A stretch of 14,489 bases of DNA from Pseudomonadota bacterium (GTDB taxonomy: Bacteria; Pseudomonadota; Alphaproteobacteria; Rhizobiales; Beijerinckiaceae): assembly GCA_023386155.1 (NCBI GenBank), contig JAEWKH010000089.1, positions 1 to 14,489 of the forward strand. Reading direction: 5' to 3'. Positions 14,282 through 14,489 of this stretch are shown one piece after another. The notes beneath the pieces were generated by a model, which ran no database searches, was not told the DNA's origin, and saw nothing but the letters and a program-made list of their open reading frames with translations. Both the position numbers and the translations under genes were made by a program. Positions within the stretch are counted from its first letter, which is position 1. Each line of letters opens with the position of its first letter.

Positions 14282-14489
14282 TCAGAGGCGCTTGCCGGTC
14301 TGCTCGTCGAAGAGATGCACGAGCCTCGGGTCGGGCGTGACGCGGATCTGCTGGCCGGGCTCGGCGTTGACGCGCTCGCGGAACACGCCGACCACATCGG
14401 CGCCGCCGAACTTGGCGAAGACCTGCGTCTCCGATCCGGTCGGCTCGACCACCGCGACCTCCGCCGGCAGGCCGTTGGTCTCGTCGAGG
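14282..14489 (-). CDS. Sugar-type ABC transporter ATPase, C-terminal end (partial)
   Basis: The last 68 codons of a minus-strand gene run into the right edge, ending ...LFDEQTGKRL with TGA at 14284-14282. The peptide includes VEPTGSETQVFAKFGG and PGQQIRVTPDPRLVHLFD. These are characteristic of the C-terminal TOBE/MalK-like regulatory domain of UgpC/MsmK/MalK-type ATPases that energise carbohydrate or glycerol-3-phosphate importers. The nucleotide-binding domain lies outside the window. Naming it ugpC would go beyond the evidence. Confidence 0.8.
   Translation of the reverse strand, partial: LDETNGLPAEVAVVEPTGSETQVFAKFGGADVVGVFRERVNAEPGQQIRVTPDPRLVHLFDEQTGKRL

Overview
The window looks like chromosomal DNA of an alphaproteobacterium, most likely Hyphomicrobiales (rhizobia-type; Methylobacteriaceae or a relative such as Microvirga is my best guess). 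The grounds are high GC, tightly packed genes, the metX-metW pair, the xerD | aroK-aroB-CorC divergon, and short GC-rich palindromic repeats in the intergenic regions. Genus is inferred from gene content and style, not from a database search.

Layout, left to right. (1) 1-397 has no gene. It holds a leftward sigma70-type promoter with an alphaproteobacterial LexA-type box at the extreme left, serving a gene outside the window; then a composite palindromic repeat; then a structured leader in front of metX. (2) metX-metW (398-2208, +) are translationally coupled methionine-biosynthesis genes. (3) Converging on them, xerD (2259-3194, -) is preceded by a 49-codon single-TM protein gene with a GTG start, overlapping xerD by ATGA. 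(4) Diverging from that pair, aroK-aroB-corC-like (3532-6604, +) is one operon: two shikimate-pathway enzymes and a CNNM/CBS/CorC membrane protein, joined by two ATGA overlaps. (5) 6605-7323 is a 719-bp intergenic region crowded with palindromes and dispersed repeats. (6) 7324-9858 (+) is an 844-aa secreted RTX calcium-binding protein with a seven-module N-terminal half of lower GC, closed by two tandem hairpins, the second a strong intrinsic terminator. (7) Then come single genes: a GNAT acetyltransferase, a glutathione S-transferase family protein, a 94-aa coiled-coil protein, and on the minus strand a class II glutamine amidotransferase. (8) A CitM/NhaD/ArsB-type sodium:proton antiporter (12776-14182, +) follows. 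The right edge cuts into the 3' end of a sugar-type ABC transporter ATPase on the minus strand.

Most of the window is conserved housekeeping. The parts that most deserve a second look are the LexA-type promoter at the left edge, the RTX gene with its unusual N-terminal half and palindrome-rich upstream region, the possible attenuator before metX, the small membrane protein coupled to xerD, and three copies of one short palindromic repeat. I see no CRISPR array, tRNA, rRNA, transposase, or complete multi-gene defence or secretion system.
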